This document shows, in pieces, positions 1-7,993 of a stretch of DNA of 32,988 nucleotides. Position 1 is the first letter of the stretch. Every line of letters starts with the position of its first letter. Source of the stretch: an uncultured Clostridia bacterium (GTDB taxonomy: Bacteria; Bacillota; Clostridia; Christensenellales; Borkfalkiaceae); contig CAKNQN010000017.1 in NCBI GenBank assembly GCA_930990665.1, positions 1 to 32,988 of the forward strand, in the 5' to 3' direction. Position numbers and translations under genes: made by a program. The notes under the pieces are model-generated. The model searched no databases and was not told where the DNA came from. It saw nothing but the letters and a program-made list of their open reading frames with translations.

Positions 1-92
1 CGTCTTGCCTTTTGTACTTTGCTTTTCTTTTTCTATGCAGTTGTCAATCTTCGGAATCCTTTCAAAAGAAAGGAGCTGCCTCAACCGACAGC
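1..92 (-). other. Transcribed leader leaving the window leftward (possibly pre-rRNA leader)
   Basis: No credible ORF is seen here. The minus strand downstream of the promoter at 99-127 begins with a GC-poor leader containing a small hairpin (CCTTTCTTTTGAAAGG, 60-75). It then reads TTGACAACTGCATAG, which resembles the TTGAAAACTG-type motif common in rRNA operon leaders and 16S-23S spacers of Firmicutes. The gene itself lies outside the window, so the rRNA reading is inference. Confidence 0.35.
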
Positions 93-98
93 CTAAAT

Positions 99-127
99 AT
101 AATATCATGTTTAACAGGATATGTCAA
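99..127 (-). promoter_or_regulatory. Strong sigma-A promoter, leftward
   Basis: On the minus strand a perfect -35 TTGACA (122-127) is separated by 17 bases from a -10 TATTAT (99-104). Transcription would start near position 92 and run off the left edge. The near-consensus elements suit a highly expressed unit such as an rRNA or ribosomal protein operon, but no gene is visible to confirm it. Confidence 0.75.
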
Positions 128-188
128 GCAAAAAATAAAAATTTCGCAGAAAAATTTTTATTCCGACAAAACTTCGGAGAAAGCGGGA

Positions 189-219
189 GGGCGGCTGCAT
201 TTTGATCTGCCCGCCGCCC
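189..219 (-). terminator. Weak hairpin after the phosphoglucomutase gene
   Basis: A 7-bp GC stem (GGGCGGC with GCCGCCC) encloses a 17-base loop, 58 bases past the stop codon at 277. No clear T-run follows on the minus strand, so termination here is uncertain. Confidence 0.3.
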
Positions 220-276
220 TCTGAAAAACCTGCGTTTCCGCATTCCGGGATGCTCTCCTATATTATTAAGGAAAGG

Positions 277-1986
277 TTATTTCATATATTCTTCGAAAGC
301 CGCCTTCATCTTTTCAAAAGATTTTTCGGCGGACGCTTCGTCCTTGGCGCGCACGGAATAATAAATTTTCAGTTTCGGCTCGGTGCCGCTGGGCCGCACG
401 CAGATGAAGCTGCCGTTTTCCAGCTCATAATAGACGGCGTTGGTCTTGGGGATATCGAGCGGTTCTTCGGTGCCGTCGGCAAGGCGGCGAACGGATGCGG
501 AATAGTCGCGCACGGCCACGACGTTGTGCACGTCGAATTTCTCCGCCTTTTTCTTTTTGAGGGAATCGACGAGCGCGTTCATTTCCTTCATCGCATTCAG
601 TCCGTCAAATTTGATGCTCACGTTGCGGTCGAGCACATAATCGTAGCGGGAATAGATGTCCATCAGCCTGCCGTAGACCGACTGCTGCCTGTAGGTATAG
701 TAACAGACCATTTCGGCGCAGAGCATACTCGCCACGACGGCGTCCTTGTCGCGGCTGCATTCGGTGCCGCGCAGATATCCGCAGCTCTCCTCGAAACCAA
801 ACAGGAAGGTATGCGAACCCGTCCGGACGTACTCTTTGATCTTTTCGCCGATGAATTTGAACCCGACGGGCACGTCGACCAGCTGCACGCCGAAATCGTC
901 GCAGATGGCCTTGGCCATGCCGGTGGTCACAAAACTCTTGACAACCACCCCGTTCGCGGGGAGTTTCTGCTCCTCTTTGAGACGGTTGAGGATATAATCG
1001 AGAAGGAGAATGCCCACCTGGTTTCCCGAGAGTGCGACAAATTCGCCCTTGTCGTTCTTGATGGCGACGCCGAGGCGGTCGGAATCGGGATCTGTGCCGA
1101 ACACGACGTCGGCCTGGATCTTTTCCGCCAGCGCGATGCCCATCGAAAGGGTCTCTTTGAATTCCGGGTTGGGAACTTCGACCGTGGAGAAATTGGGATC
1201 GGGCTGGACCTGTTCCTTGACCACGCTGACATTGATCCCCAATTTTTTAAGGATGGTCATGACGGGAACATATCCGCTGCCGTGCACGGGCGTGTAGACG
1301 AGACGGATGTTTTTGCCGACCTTGGAGACCGCCTTGCGCGAAAGGCAGAGTTTGGCGATTTTTTTATAATAGCTCCGATCGACGGATGCGGGTACCTTTT
1401 TGATGAGCGGAGACCCCGCCGCCTCTTTGACGGAGAAATAATCGGTGATGTTGCGGATAAATCCGACGACGACGTCCGTCGCTTCGGGGGACATCTGCGC
1501 TCCGTCCTCGCCGTAGACTTTGTAGCCGTTGTATTCCTTCGGGTTGTGGCTGGCGGTGATCATGATGCCCGCGACGGCGCAAAGCCTGCGCACCGCATAC
1601 GAGAGCATGGGGACGGGATGCGGTTCGTGGTAGAGATACGCCGCAATGCCGTTCGCCGCGAGCACACCCGCCGCGGCGCGGGCGAACTCTGCGGATTTCC
1701 TGCGCGTGTCGTAGGAGATCGCGACCCCCCTCTTCATCGCGCGCGGGCCGAGCGACTTCACGTATTCCGCAAGTCCCTGTGTGGCGCGGCGCACCGTGTA
1801 GACGTTCATCATGTTGGTGCCGCAGCCGATGATCCCACGCATACCCGCCGTGCCGAACTCGAGTTCTGCCCCGAAACGGTATTCGATCTCCTTCGTGTTC
1901 CCCCCGATGGCGGTGAGCTCTTCCCTGTCTTCCGCACTGAGCGCAGGGTTTTCAAGCCATTTACGATAAACCGATTGAAAATCCAT
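277..1986 (-). CDS. pgcA: Alpha-phosphoglucomutase / phosphomannomutase family
   Basis: A cytoplasmic enzyme that interconverts glucose-6-phosphate and glucose-1-phosphate (or the mannose equivalents), feeding nucleotide-sugar and envelope glycan synthesis. All four family signatures are visible: the catalytic serine loop TASHNPKEYNGYK (about 144-156, phosphoserine S146), the metal loop GTDPDSDRLG, the sugar-specificity loop GFEESCGY, and the phosphate-binding RPSGTEPKLKIYY near the C-terminus. The 569-residue length fits the Firmicutes PgcA type. The reading frame stays open to 2067, but ATG 1986 is preferred because GGAGGT lies 4 bases upstream. It is the last gene of the operon starting at the 3930-3958 promoter, 77 bases after the preceding membrane gene. 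Substrate preference cannot be read from sequence. Confidence 0.93.
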   Translation of the reverse strand: MDFQSVYRKWLENPALSAEDREELTAIGGNTKEIEYRFGAELEFGTAGMRGIIGCGTNMMNVYTVRRATQGLAEYVKSLGPRAMKRGVAISYDTRRKSAEFARAAAGVLAANGIAAYLYHEPHPVPMLSYAVRRLCAVAGIMITASHNPKEYNGYKVYGEDGAQMSPEATDVVVGFIRNITDYFSVKEAAGSPLIKKVPASVDRSYYKKIAKLCLSRKAVSKVGKNIRLVYTPVHGSGYVPVMTILKKLGINVSVVKEQVQPDPNFSTVEVPNPEFKETLSMGIALAEKIQADVVFGTDPDSDRLGVAIKNDKGEFVALSGNQVGILLLDYILNRLKEEQKLPANGVVVKSFVTTGMAKAICDDFGVQLVDVPVGFKFIGEKIKEYVRTGSHTFLFGFEESCGYLRGTECSRDKDAVVASMLCAEMVCYYTYRQQSVYGRLMDIYSRYDYVLDRNVSIKFDGLNAMKEMNALVDSLKKKKAEKFDVHNVVAVRDYSASVRRLADGTEEPLDIPKTNAVYYELENGSFICVRPSGTEPKLKIYYSVRAKDEASAEKSFEKMKAAFEEYMK

Positions 1987-2063
1987 AATTACCTCCGATA
2001 GATGCAAAAAGCAGCGCAGGATGCAGCGCCGGAAATATCCGTACGCTCCGCCTGCGCGCCCTT

Positions 2064-3041
2064 TCAAAGTTCAAAATCTTCGTAAAAATTTTCGCCCGAA
2101 TCGTCCTGTTTTTCCGGTTTGACGACGGTATCCTTATTGAGGAAATATTTTTTGCGATCGTAAGTATAGCTGCTCACGAACTGAATGCAGATGAGCATCA
2201 TATACGACATCGGAACCGTCAGAAGGAGCGCCGCGCCGAAAGACGAGAGCGCAAACAGAACATTCAGACACAGAATAAACATCGCCGTCACCACATAGGT
2301 GGAAAACAGCGGCCAGAACCTTTCTTTTTTGAACGCGAATGCCTTTTTGAGCGCCGCGCCGAGTTTGAGTTTATCCCCCACCATCGCAGGGACAACCCCG
2401 TTGAAGACGGTCAGCTTGAAGGCCTGGGAAACCAGGTACAGCGCGACCGAAAGCATGAGCGAGACGACCGAGGCGATGAGGCCGACGGAGAAAATGTTCA
2501 GAAGGACGAGGAAAAAGGCATAGCAGATGCCGAGAACGATGGCATCGTACACGAAAGTAACGGGCACATAGATCAGGTGCCACAGCGAGGCCTTGCCCAG
2601 ATTGCTCACCAGCGCACCCGTCAGAGAGACTTTCGCATAGCTGGACATCTTGTTGTCCAGAAGATACCCGAAGGCAAAATTCCCCAGTCCGCTGAGAAAG
2701 CGGGATACCAGAATGACAAAGACGAACGCGAGGAAAAACAGCACCACGTCCGTCGCATTGTTGCGGATATATTCGAGAAGAGTCCTCGTCTTTTCGCCCA
2801 GCTGCGGCCCGAACGTTTCGAGAAAAGCGGTATCCCCCGAGACGAGCGATTTGAAAAACTGCCCGAGAAGGTCCACCACATCCTGAAACTGACGGCTGGA
2901 AAACAGCGTGTTGAGCAAGGGATAGATCAGAGCCGCACTCAGGCCGAGCGTGATCGCACCCACGATGAGCTTATAAAACAACATCTTATAATTCAGCGAA
3001 AAATTATCGACGAGAAGATGAAAGGAATTTTTGAAGATCAC
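2064..3041 (-). CDS. Polytopic membrane protein, function unknown
   Basis: A 325-residue protein with about six hydrophobic segments. The first is near residues 25-45, followed by a soluble loop (about 50-95), then membrane segments from about 98 to 285. It ends in a charged, acidic cytoplasmic tail (EKQDDSGENFYEDFEL). The start is GTG at 3041, supported by GGGAGAG six bases upstream. It lies 15 bases after the gene at 3057-3872, another multi-spanning protein of similar build, so the two probably act together. I do not recognise the family and see no transporter signature or catalytic motif. The layout would suit an integral membrane assembly or envelope protein, but that is a guess. Confidence 0.75.
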   Translation of the reverse strand: MIFKNSFHLLVDNFSLNYKMLFYKLIVGAITLGLSAALIYPLLNTLFSSRQFQDVVDLLGQFFKSLVSGDTAFLETFGPQLGEKTRTLLEYIRNNATDVVLFFLAFVFVILVSRFLSGLGNFAFGYLLDNKMSSYAKVSLTGALVSNLGKASLWHLIYVPVTFVYDAIVLGICYAFFLVLLNIFSVGLIASVVSLMLSVALYLVSQAFKLTVFNGVVPAMVGDKLKLGAALKKAFAFKKERFWPLFSTYVVTAMFILCLNVLFALSSFGAALLLTVPMSYMMLICIQFVSSYTYDRKKYFLNKDTVVKPEKQDDSGENFYEDFEL

Positions 3042-3056
3042 GACAGACTCTCCCGC

Positions 3057-3872
3057 TTAAATTTTTTTCTTTAAGTCCATGCGCTCCTCGCCCGCCGCAT
3101 CGAAATAGGCGACGAACATCAGCACGCAGAAATACAGGATAAAAAACAGGAAGACGAGCTCGACAAGGAGAAACGCGGCCGGGAGAAAGGGTACGAACGC
3201 CACGATGAGCAGGCGCGCGGCAAAGCAGACGAGCGCGGGCAAAAACAGTGCCAGAAAGATCGGACCCTTTTTCCGCACGCTGAGGTTGTTCGAATAGACG
3301 AGCGCATCCATGTAATTGTAACCGGTGATCTGCAGGCAGGGAAGCCAGAGCAAAAAGGTGGAAAAAAGATAACCTAGCACCGCCACCATCCCCACCGCCG
3401 TGGCGAGGGCGACGATGCTGCAGGCGATCCCCCGCAGCAGAAACGTCTCGGCATAGATAAGGCCCGCCGTGATCAGCGCCCATATCTCATAGATGACCAG
3501 GCAGACAAGAAAAACGACGAGCGTTGTCAAAAAATTGAAGTTAAAGCGGCCGGCAATGCCTTTCCAGGTCCGGAACCCCAGGCGCATATGCTTTTCGATG
3601 AACCCGAACAACATGGGCAGACAGAGGACGGACGCAGCAAAAAAGATGAGCGCATACGCCCAGCCGTAGCTGTTGAAGGGAGAGAAAAAGGAAAAGATCT
3701 CGCCGAACTTGATCTCCACGTTCCCTCCGCTGCGGATAAAGGCATCGATCAGCGCGCGCACGGCGGCAGGCGACCCGGAAACCGCCAGAAAATAAGACGG
3801 GATCAGCACGAACGCGAACAAGAATATGAAGTTTTTGATAAGATATCTGAATGCGCCCGCTATGTACCGCAC
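3057..3872 (-). CDS. Polytopic membrane protein, function unknown
   Basis: A 271-residue protein with roughly six membrane segments: residues about 13-32, 72-95, 115-140, 150-185, 205-225 and 230-255. It ends in a basic tail (MDLKKKI). Translation starts at GTG 3872, which has GGAGG five bases upstream. It is the first gene of the operon driven by the promoter at 3930-3958, followed after 15 bases by a second membrane protein and then by phosphoglucomutase. No conserved motif I know is visible. The pairing suggests two subunits of one membrane complex, an inference from position and topology only. Confidence 0.75.
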   Translation of the reverse strand: MRYIAGAFRYLIKNFIFLFAFVLIPSYFLAVSGSPAAVRALIDAFIRSGGNVEIKFGEIFSFFSPFNSYGWAYALIFFAASVLCLPMLFGFIEKHMRLGFRTWKGIAGRFNFNFLTTLVVFLVCLVIYEIWALITAGLIYAETFLLRGIACSIVALATAVGMVAVLGYLFSTFLLWLPCLQITGYNYMDALVYSNNLSVRKKGPIFLALFLPALVCFAARLLIVAFVPFLPAAFLLVELVFLFFILYFCVLMFVAYFDAAGEERMDLKKKI

Positions 3873-3929
3873 AGCATCCTCCGCCCGGACGTCTTACTGT
3901 TTTGGATTCAGACGTTCTTTGATTGTTCC

Positions 3930-3958
3930 ATTATATAATAAAAAAGTGAAATTGTAAA
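3930..3958 (-). promoter_or_regulatory. Sigma-A promoter of the membrane protein–pgcA operon
   Basis: The minus strand reads TTTACA (3953-3958), a 17-base AT-rich spacer, then a perfect TATAAT (3930-3935). Transcription would start near 3923, about 50 bases before the GTG start at 3872. This is one of the best promoters in the window. Confidence 0.85.
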
Positions 3959-4140
3959 GCCTTTTCCCGTTTTTTGCTGAAAATGCGCCTGCCCGGAACA
4001 AGACTTGCCCCTCTTATTTTATGTAGATCCAGAGAAAATACCATTCAATCAGGATAATTTTTCTCATTTTTTTCGATGAAATGCAGCAGACAACACAGTT
4101 TTCTCTTCTTCTGCCGCACGTGCACGGGTTTCCGCCGTTT
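3959..4140. other. Gene-free junction between host operon and phage block
   Basis: No credible gene. The stretch is AT-rich near 3990-4075 and turns GC-rich beyond. It separates the host promoter (facing left) from the palindrome and terminator that close the phage block, so any left attachment site should lie in or near it. I see no tRNA gene or obvious direct repeat. Confidence 0.5.
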
Positions 4141-4176
4141 GCACTTTCTTTTCCGTCCGGACGGAAAAGAAAGTGC
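4141..4176. repeat. 36-bp perfect palindrome
   Basis: An 18-base arm beginning GCACTTTCTTTTCC is followed immediately by its exact reverse complement, with no central spacer. No T-run follows on either side, so it does not look like an ordinary terminator. It lies between the left end of the phage module and the host operon promoter, where an attachment or recombination site, or a protein-binding operator, would be plausible. Confidence 0.85.
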
Positions 4177-4243
4177 AGCTTTCTGCCTTCCGCGCACCTT
4201 TCCTCTCCCCGCCGACAGCGAAATATGCGGCTTCCGATGCCTG

Positions 4244-4270
4244 AAAAAAGGGACCGGCGGCGCCGGTCCC
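4244..4270 (-). terminator. Intrinsic terminator of the phage structural operon
   Basis: On the minus strand a 9-bp stem (GGGACCGGC with GCCGGTCCC, 4250-4270) with a 3-base loop is followed directly by six T (4244-4249). It starts 32 bases after the last phage gene (stop at 4303) and marks the end of the leftward head-gene operon. Confidence 0.9.
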
Positions 4271-4302
4271 CCTGCCGGACTTTTGGGAGTACGGCACCCC
4301 TT

Positions 4303-4776
4303 TTACTGCACCAACAGGAGAAGCTGCAGCAGATAGTCGTAATAGCTGCCGAGATAGTCCTTGGCGATCTCGTCTTTTTCGAAGTCGGAGAGCGCCGCGG
4401 CCATATCGTCGTAGCCGAGGTAATAATTTTTGACGATCACATACCGATCGCGCATGGCAAGAGTATAGTCCACCTCGTAGGGCGCTTCGCCGGGGTCAAT
4501 CCCGGGAGGCGTCGTCCCGCCCGTGCCTTCCTCGGCGTACAGCGCTTCCAGACTCTCGTCGAGATCTTTCTGGATCTGCAAAACGAGCGCGTCGTACTTG
4601 TTTTTTCTGTCTGCGAGGATGTTTTCGAGGATGGTCGAACGGTCTATGCGCTGTTCGAGCGCACGGTATTTCGCCCGCAGACAGTCCTGCTCATATTCCT
4701 CCTTGGCAGCCGAGCTCGAAGCATTCGCCTCCTCTATGAGTTTCTGCACCGCCTTTTCCAGTTCTTCCGCCGTCAT
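4303..4776 (-). CDS. Small coiled-coil phage protein (last head-operon gene)
   Basis: A 157-residue protein. Residues 1-95 are strongly charged and heptad-like (EELEKAVQKLIEEAN..., LEQRIDR..., LQIQKDLDESLEALYAEE). A Gly/Pro linker follows (GTGGTTPPGIDPGE), then a Tyr-rich C-terminal part ending LLQLLLLVQ. Its ATG overlaps the stop of the gp10-like gene (ATGA) and has AAAGGAGG upstream, so the two are translationally coupled. In P22 the gene after gp10 encodes the needle gp26, a trimeric coiled coil; position and coiled-coil content are the only links, so that analogy is weak. No family recognised. Confidence 0.7.
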   Translation of the reverse strand: MTAEELEKAVQKLIEEANASSSAAKEEYEQDCLRAKYRALEQRIDRSTILENILADRKNKYDALVLQIQKDLDESLEALYAEEGTGGTTPPGIDPGEAPYEVDYTLAMRDRYVIVKNYYLGYDDMAAALSDFEKDEIAKDYLGSYYDYLLQLLLLVQ

Positions 4777-6083
4777 TGCAGTCCTCCTTTCGTATAGCGC
4801 ACGGTGAGCGCGCGAAGTTCACAGGCAGGCCCCTCGGAAAGAAGTTCGCAAAGAAACTGCCCGCCCGCCAGGTTCACGGCGGCGCGCGCACGGCCAAACG
4901 CGGCGTTCAGCCGCACGATACGTGTGCCCCTTTCGCCGGAAAATCGGATGACGTACATGCCTTTTCCGTACAAAACCACTTCGGAAAGACAGGATGGCTG
5001 GGCCAGCGGATTTTCCAGGCGGCGCACGATCCTGCGGGAGGGCGCCGCCCCCTTTTGCAGGCGGAACAGCCCCGCATCCGACGCGAAGATCACCTCGCCG
5101 CCGCAGGCCGATGCGAAAGAGGCCGACGCACGCACGACCTGCCTGTCTCCGCGCAGAGGGTGGATGAGCACGAAAGCGTCCTCCTCCCCTCCTTCCGTGC
5201 AGATGCGCGCGTGCAGAGTATACATTCCCGCCGCCGCAACGGCAAAGGGCGAAAGCTGGGTCTCGGAAAAGAAACGGCATGTATCCGCAAAATTTTCCTC
5301 CTTTCCGCCGTCGAACCGATGCAGGCCGTCTTCTCCCAGCCAATAGATACAGCCGCCCGTCTCGCAGACAGTTTCCGCATACACGCGGGCGCAGGAAAAC
5401 TCGTCGCGGACCTCGAATTCCGCCTCGTCACCGCGCGCCGAAAGGCGCTGCACGCCCTGCTCGCGGAAAAGATACAGATAATTTTCACGGCCGACCAGCG
5501 CGCAGATATCCCCCTTTTCGTCGGGAACCCGGACATATCCCCCGCCCCCGATCGCCGAGGAAAAATCCCGAAGGGCGCCCGGTGCCGAAAAATACAGCTG
5601 CTCTGCGTCCGAAGCGGGCACGAGCCACAGCCTTTCGTAGTGCCAGCAGGCGCACGAAAAGGCGGGGATCTCCGCCTCCGCGCCGACGCCGTCCGCCGCA
5701 AACAGGGCGACGGAAGTCCCGTCCGAAAGCAGCCAGCCCGCCTCGCCGCCGCTCACGCGGCAGGCGGCGGGGCGGGCCGCGAACTGCACGCCGGAATCGG
5801 TAAACGCCGACCCGCCCGCCGCGCAGTACCAGACCTTTCCGTCCGCGCTCACAAGGCAGTAAGCCCTGCCCTCCGCCCCGTCCAGAGCGTATACCGCCTG
5901 CGCCTGCTGCCCCTGGGGAAGGGTAAGCGGCAGAGCCTCGGCGCCGTACCCCGCACCGAGAAACTTTCCCTTGTCTTCAAAGCCGAAGTCGGGGGCATCC
6001 CCCTCGGACGAATCCTGCAAAGGCACCTCGCGCACCGCCGTGCGCACGCTGCCGGAAAGCGGCTTTTTCTGTGCCCGCATCAT
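4773..6083 (-). CDS. P22 gp10-like tail/DNA-stabilisation protein
   Basis: A 436-residue, beta-rich protein with short repeated strands typical of a propeller-like fold (examples: GKVWYCAAGG, YLYLFREQGVQRL, YWLGEDGLHRF, GLFRLQKGA) and no signal peptide or membrane segment. It follows the connector gene in the order portal, scaffold, coat, connector. In P22 that slot holds gp10, a 472-residue tail hub protein that plugs the vertex after packaging. The start ATG 6083 overlaps the stop of the upstream gene (ATGATG) and has GGAGG five bases before it; ATG 6080 is an alternative. The assignment rests on length, fold type and gene order; I see no diagnostic motif. Confidence 0.6.
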   Translation of the reverse strand: MMRAQKKPLSGSVRTAVREVPLQDSSEGDAPDFGFEDKGKFLGAGYGAEALPLTLPQGQQAQAVYALDGAEGRAYCLVSADGKVWYCAAGGSAFTDSGVQFAARPAACRVSGGEAGWLLSDGTSVALFAADGVGAEAEIPAFSCACWHYERLWLVPASDAEQLYFSAPGALRDFSSAIGGGGYVRVPDEKGDICALVGRENYLYLFREQGVQRLSARGDEAEFEVRDEFSCARVYAETVCETGGCIYWLGEDGLHRFDGGKEENFADTCRFFSETQLSPFAVAAAGMYTLHARICTEGGEEDAFVLIHPLRGDRQVVRASASFASACGGEVIFASDAGLFRLQKGAAPSRRIVRRLENPLAQPSCLSEVVLYGKGMYVIRFSGERGTRIVRLNAAFGRARAAVNLAGGQFLCELLSEGPACELRALTVRYTKGGLQ

Positions 6084-6634
6084 ACCCACCTCCGCATTTT
6101 CAGCCGCCCGCCCCGCTCGCGGCAGGCGCATGCGAGCGCGTCGCGGTACCGCCTGTCGAGCAGCTGCGCCGCGTCCGTAAGCCCGCTCATCAGCGCGTAT
6201 TCGCAGGCTGTGCCGAGCGCGAGGACCCGTTCGCCCGCCTTTCCGGAGACGGAAGGCTCGTCGTCCGCCTCTTTCACGGCCGGACGGTAAGAATAGGTCA
6301 CGCGGACGCTTCCCGCCTTCACGCGGATGCCCTCCTCCCCCTGCACGAAGGGGAGCTTTTCGCCCCCTTCGCCGTGCACGCTGAAGATCTCGAGCGGGGG
6401 AACTGCAAATGCCGTATACGCGAGCGCGCCGTCCGAATGGAGAATCTCCGTCTTTTTAAGCGGAAGATAATCGAGCGCGATCTCGTTTTCGGCAAGGTTA
6501 TAGCAGCGCAGAAGCGTCTCTTCCTCCCGCGCGGAAGCCGCGGCGTCTGCGGTCAGCCCCTTTTCAAGATAGTCCGCCACGTCGCGCCGGCCGCACAGCT
6601 CCGCCGCCAGCGCCATGATCTGTTTTACTTTCAT
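6080..6634 (-). CDS. Phage head-tail connector (P22 gp4-like position)
   Basis: A 184-residue protein with a helical N-terminal part (MKVKQIMALAAELCGRRDVA... LLRCYNLAENEIALDYLPL) and a beta central part (VPPLEIFSVHGEGGEKLPF, SVRVTYSYRPA). It ends with a helical, basic tail. This helix–beta–helix build is usual for connector or adaptor proteins that ring the portal. P22 gp4, the tail accessory factor, is 166 residues and occupies the same position after the coat gene. The frame stays open to 6787, but ATG 6634 is chosen because AAGGAGGG lies just upstream. The upstream hairpin at 6671-6699 probably lowers its expression relative to coat. Confidence 0.65.
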   Translation of the reverse strand: MKVKQIMALAAELCGRRDVADYLEKGLTADAAASAREEETLLRCYNLAENEIALDYLPLKKTEILHSDGALAYTAFAVPPLEIFSVHGEGGEKLPFVQGEEGIRVKAGSVRVTYSYRPAVKEADDEPSVSGKAGERVLALGTACEYALMSGLTDAAQLLDRRYRDALACACRERGGRLKMRRWV

Positions 6635-6670
6635 ATTCCCTCCTTGCCTTGCCCGGACTTGCGCCGGGCG

Positions 6671-6699
6671 AAAAGCGCCGCGCAATAATTGCGCGGCGC
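6671..6699 (-). terminator. Attenuator-like hairpin after the coat gene
   Basis: An 11-bp perfect stem (GCGCCGCGCAA with TTGCGCGGCGC, loop TAA) is followed on the minus strand by TTTT. It lies between the coat stop (6748) and the connector start (6634). Partial terminators after the major capsid gene commonly boost coat relative to the minor structural proteins. Confidence 0.6.
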
Positions 6700-6747
6700 C
6701 GCCCTTACGGGCCTTTTCCGCAGTCTGAACCGCGAAACTTCCTGTCT

Positions 6748-7920
6748 TTACGCTTCCGTGATGCCGGAAAGCATAGCCTGCCCGCACGGCCGCGTGCAGA
6801 TCAGGTCTGCATACTTGACGAGCGTCGCCGTGTAGAGCGGTTTGCCGGGCACCTGGCGCAGCACTTTGCCGTCATCCCCTTCCAGCCACTTCCAGTCGCA
6901 CAGCTGGTGCAGCGTGAAGTCGGCGGAGTTCAGAAGATACATCGTGCCGTCCGGGCAGAAACGGTCTGCCACCACCGGGATTCCGTTGTACGTCATCGTG
7001 CGATAGCCGCCCGCAAGCTCGGTCATGTCGCTGTTGGTGCGGGAGGCGGAAAGCACCTCCTGCAGCGCGCGCTTGACGCCCCAGCTGCAGAGGATCATAT
7101 CGACGCGGCTGCCCGCCGTCTCTTCCAGCTTGTCGATCGCCTTCTGGATCTTGATCTCCGAAAGCTCGCCCACGCTCGTCTGCATATACGGGACCATCCA
7201 CTTGTGCGTGGAGCGGTCGATGCCGTACAGCGTGCCGGTATCCTGGAAAATGGCGCCCAGCCCCGTGAGTTCAAGGTTGTAGGAACCCTGCACGCACACG
7301 ATGTTGCTTTCCGCCACGCCCGACAGGGCGCCGCCGGAAAGGGTGATCGTGTTGGCGTCGCGGTCGACGGAAAGGATGCGCCTGCCCGTCGCGCCCGAAA
7401 CGGCGCCGCCGCCCGAAGTAAGGATATCCACCGTCATCCCTTCGATGACGTTTTTGACGGAATCGACGGTGACCGTCGTTCCGCTCGCCGAGGAAACGGT
7501 GCAAAGGACGCCCGAACCGTCGCCGAAAAGCATCCTGCCGAAATTGAAGGCGGAAGAGCGGATCAGCCCCTCCATCTCCGCGGTGAGCAGGTTCACGAAC
7601 GCGCCCGCGTTGTTTTCGGAAGCGCGAACCGCCTTGTCGCTGATCTCCACCGTGCCGTAAAGGTTTTTCAGGGTGGTCACAAACTGCTCGTAGTTGTTGC
7701 CCGCCGCCGCAGGGAGCGCGCCCTCTTCGGTGCCTGCCCCCACGCCGCCGTTGACGCCGTACTGCGCAAGGCGGCGCACCTCCTTGCCCCATACGTCCGC
7801 CGTAGACTGGCGCACCTTGGCAAGGAAGGGGTTCACCTCCGTATTCAGCTGCTGCGAAATGGCGCCGAGATAATAGCTCTTTAATGCACTGTCTGCACTG
7901 GTCAAAGTTACCATAGTCAA
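6748..7920 (-). CDS. Phage major capsid (coat) protein
   Basis: A 390-residue coat protein expected to have the HK97 fold. The N-terminus (MTMVTLTSADSALKSYYLGAISQQLN...FLAKVRQST) is typical of scaffold-assembled coats without a cleaved delta domain. A glycine-rich, beta-only stretch around 133-215 (SGTTVTVDSVKNVIEGMTVDI, GRRILSVDRDANTITLSGGAL) looks like an inserted domain, as P22 coat carries an I-domain. The C-terminal part (LYGIDRSTHKWMVPYM, SWGVKRALQEVLSASR, YNGIPVVADRFCPDGTMYLLN) matches the core of phage capsids that bind nascent shells. TTG 7920 sits six bases after GGAGG; ATG 7914 is an alternative. It follows the scaffold gene after 73 bases. Confidence 0.85.
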   Translation of the reverse strand: MTMVTLTSADSALKSYYLGAISQQLNTEVNPFLAKVRQSTADVWGKEVRRLAQYGVNGGVGAGTEEGALPAAAGNNYEQFVTTLKNLYGTVEISDKAVRASENNAGAFVNLLTAEMEGLIRSSAFNFGRMLFGDGSGVLCTVSSASGTTVTVDSVKNVIEGMTVDILTSGGGAVSGATGRRILSVDRDANTITLSGGALSGVAESNIVCVQGSYNLELTGLGAIFQDTGTLYGIDRSTHKWMVPYMQTSVGELSEIKIQKAIDKLEETAGSRVDMILCSWGVKRALQEVLSASRTNSDMTELAGGYRTMTYNGIPVVADRFCPDGTMYLLNSADFTLHQLCDWKWLEGDDGKVLRQVPGKPLYTATLVKYADLICTRPCGQAMLSGITEA

Positions 7921-7993
7921 ATTATTCCTCCGTCAGATTTACGCGGCGGCGCGCGGCACGCGTGCCGCCTTTTTGCAGATTTTCGTGCATACG

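Noticed and set aside
202-2001. 599-codon plus-strand open frame opposite phosphoglucomutase
   Set aside because: It mirrors a clearly recognisable enzyme on the other strand; its translation is rich in His, Arg, Asp and Val with no family motif, as expected for GC-rich antisense shadow.
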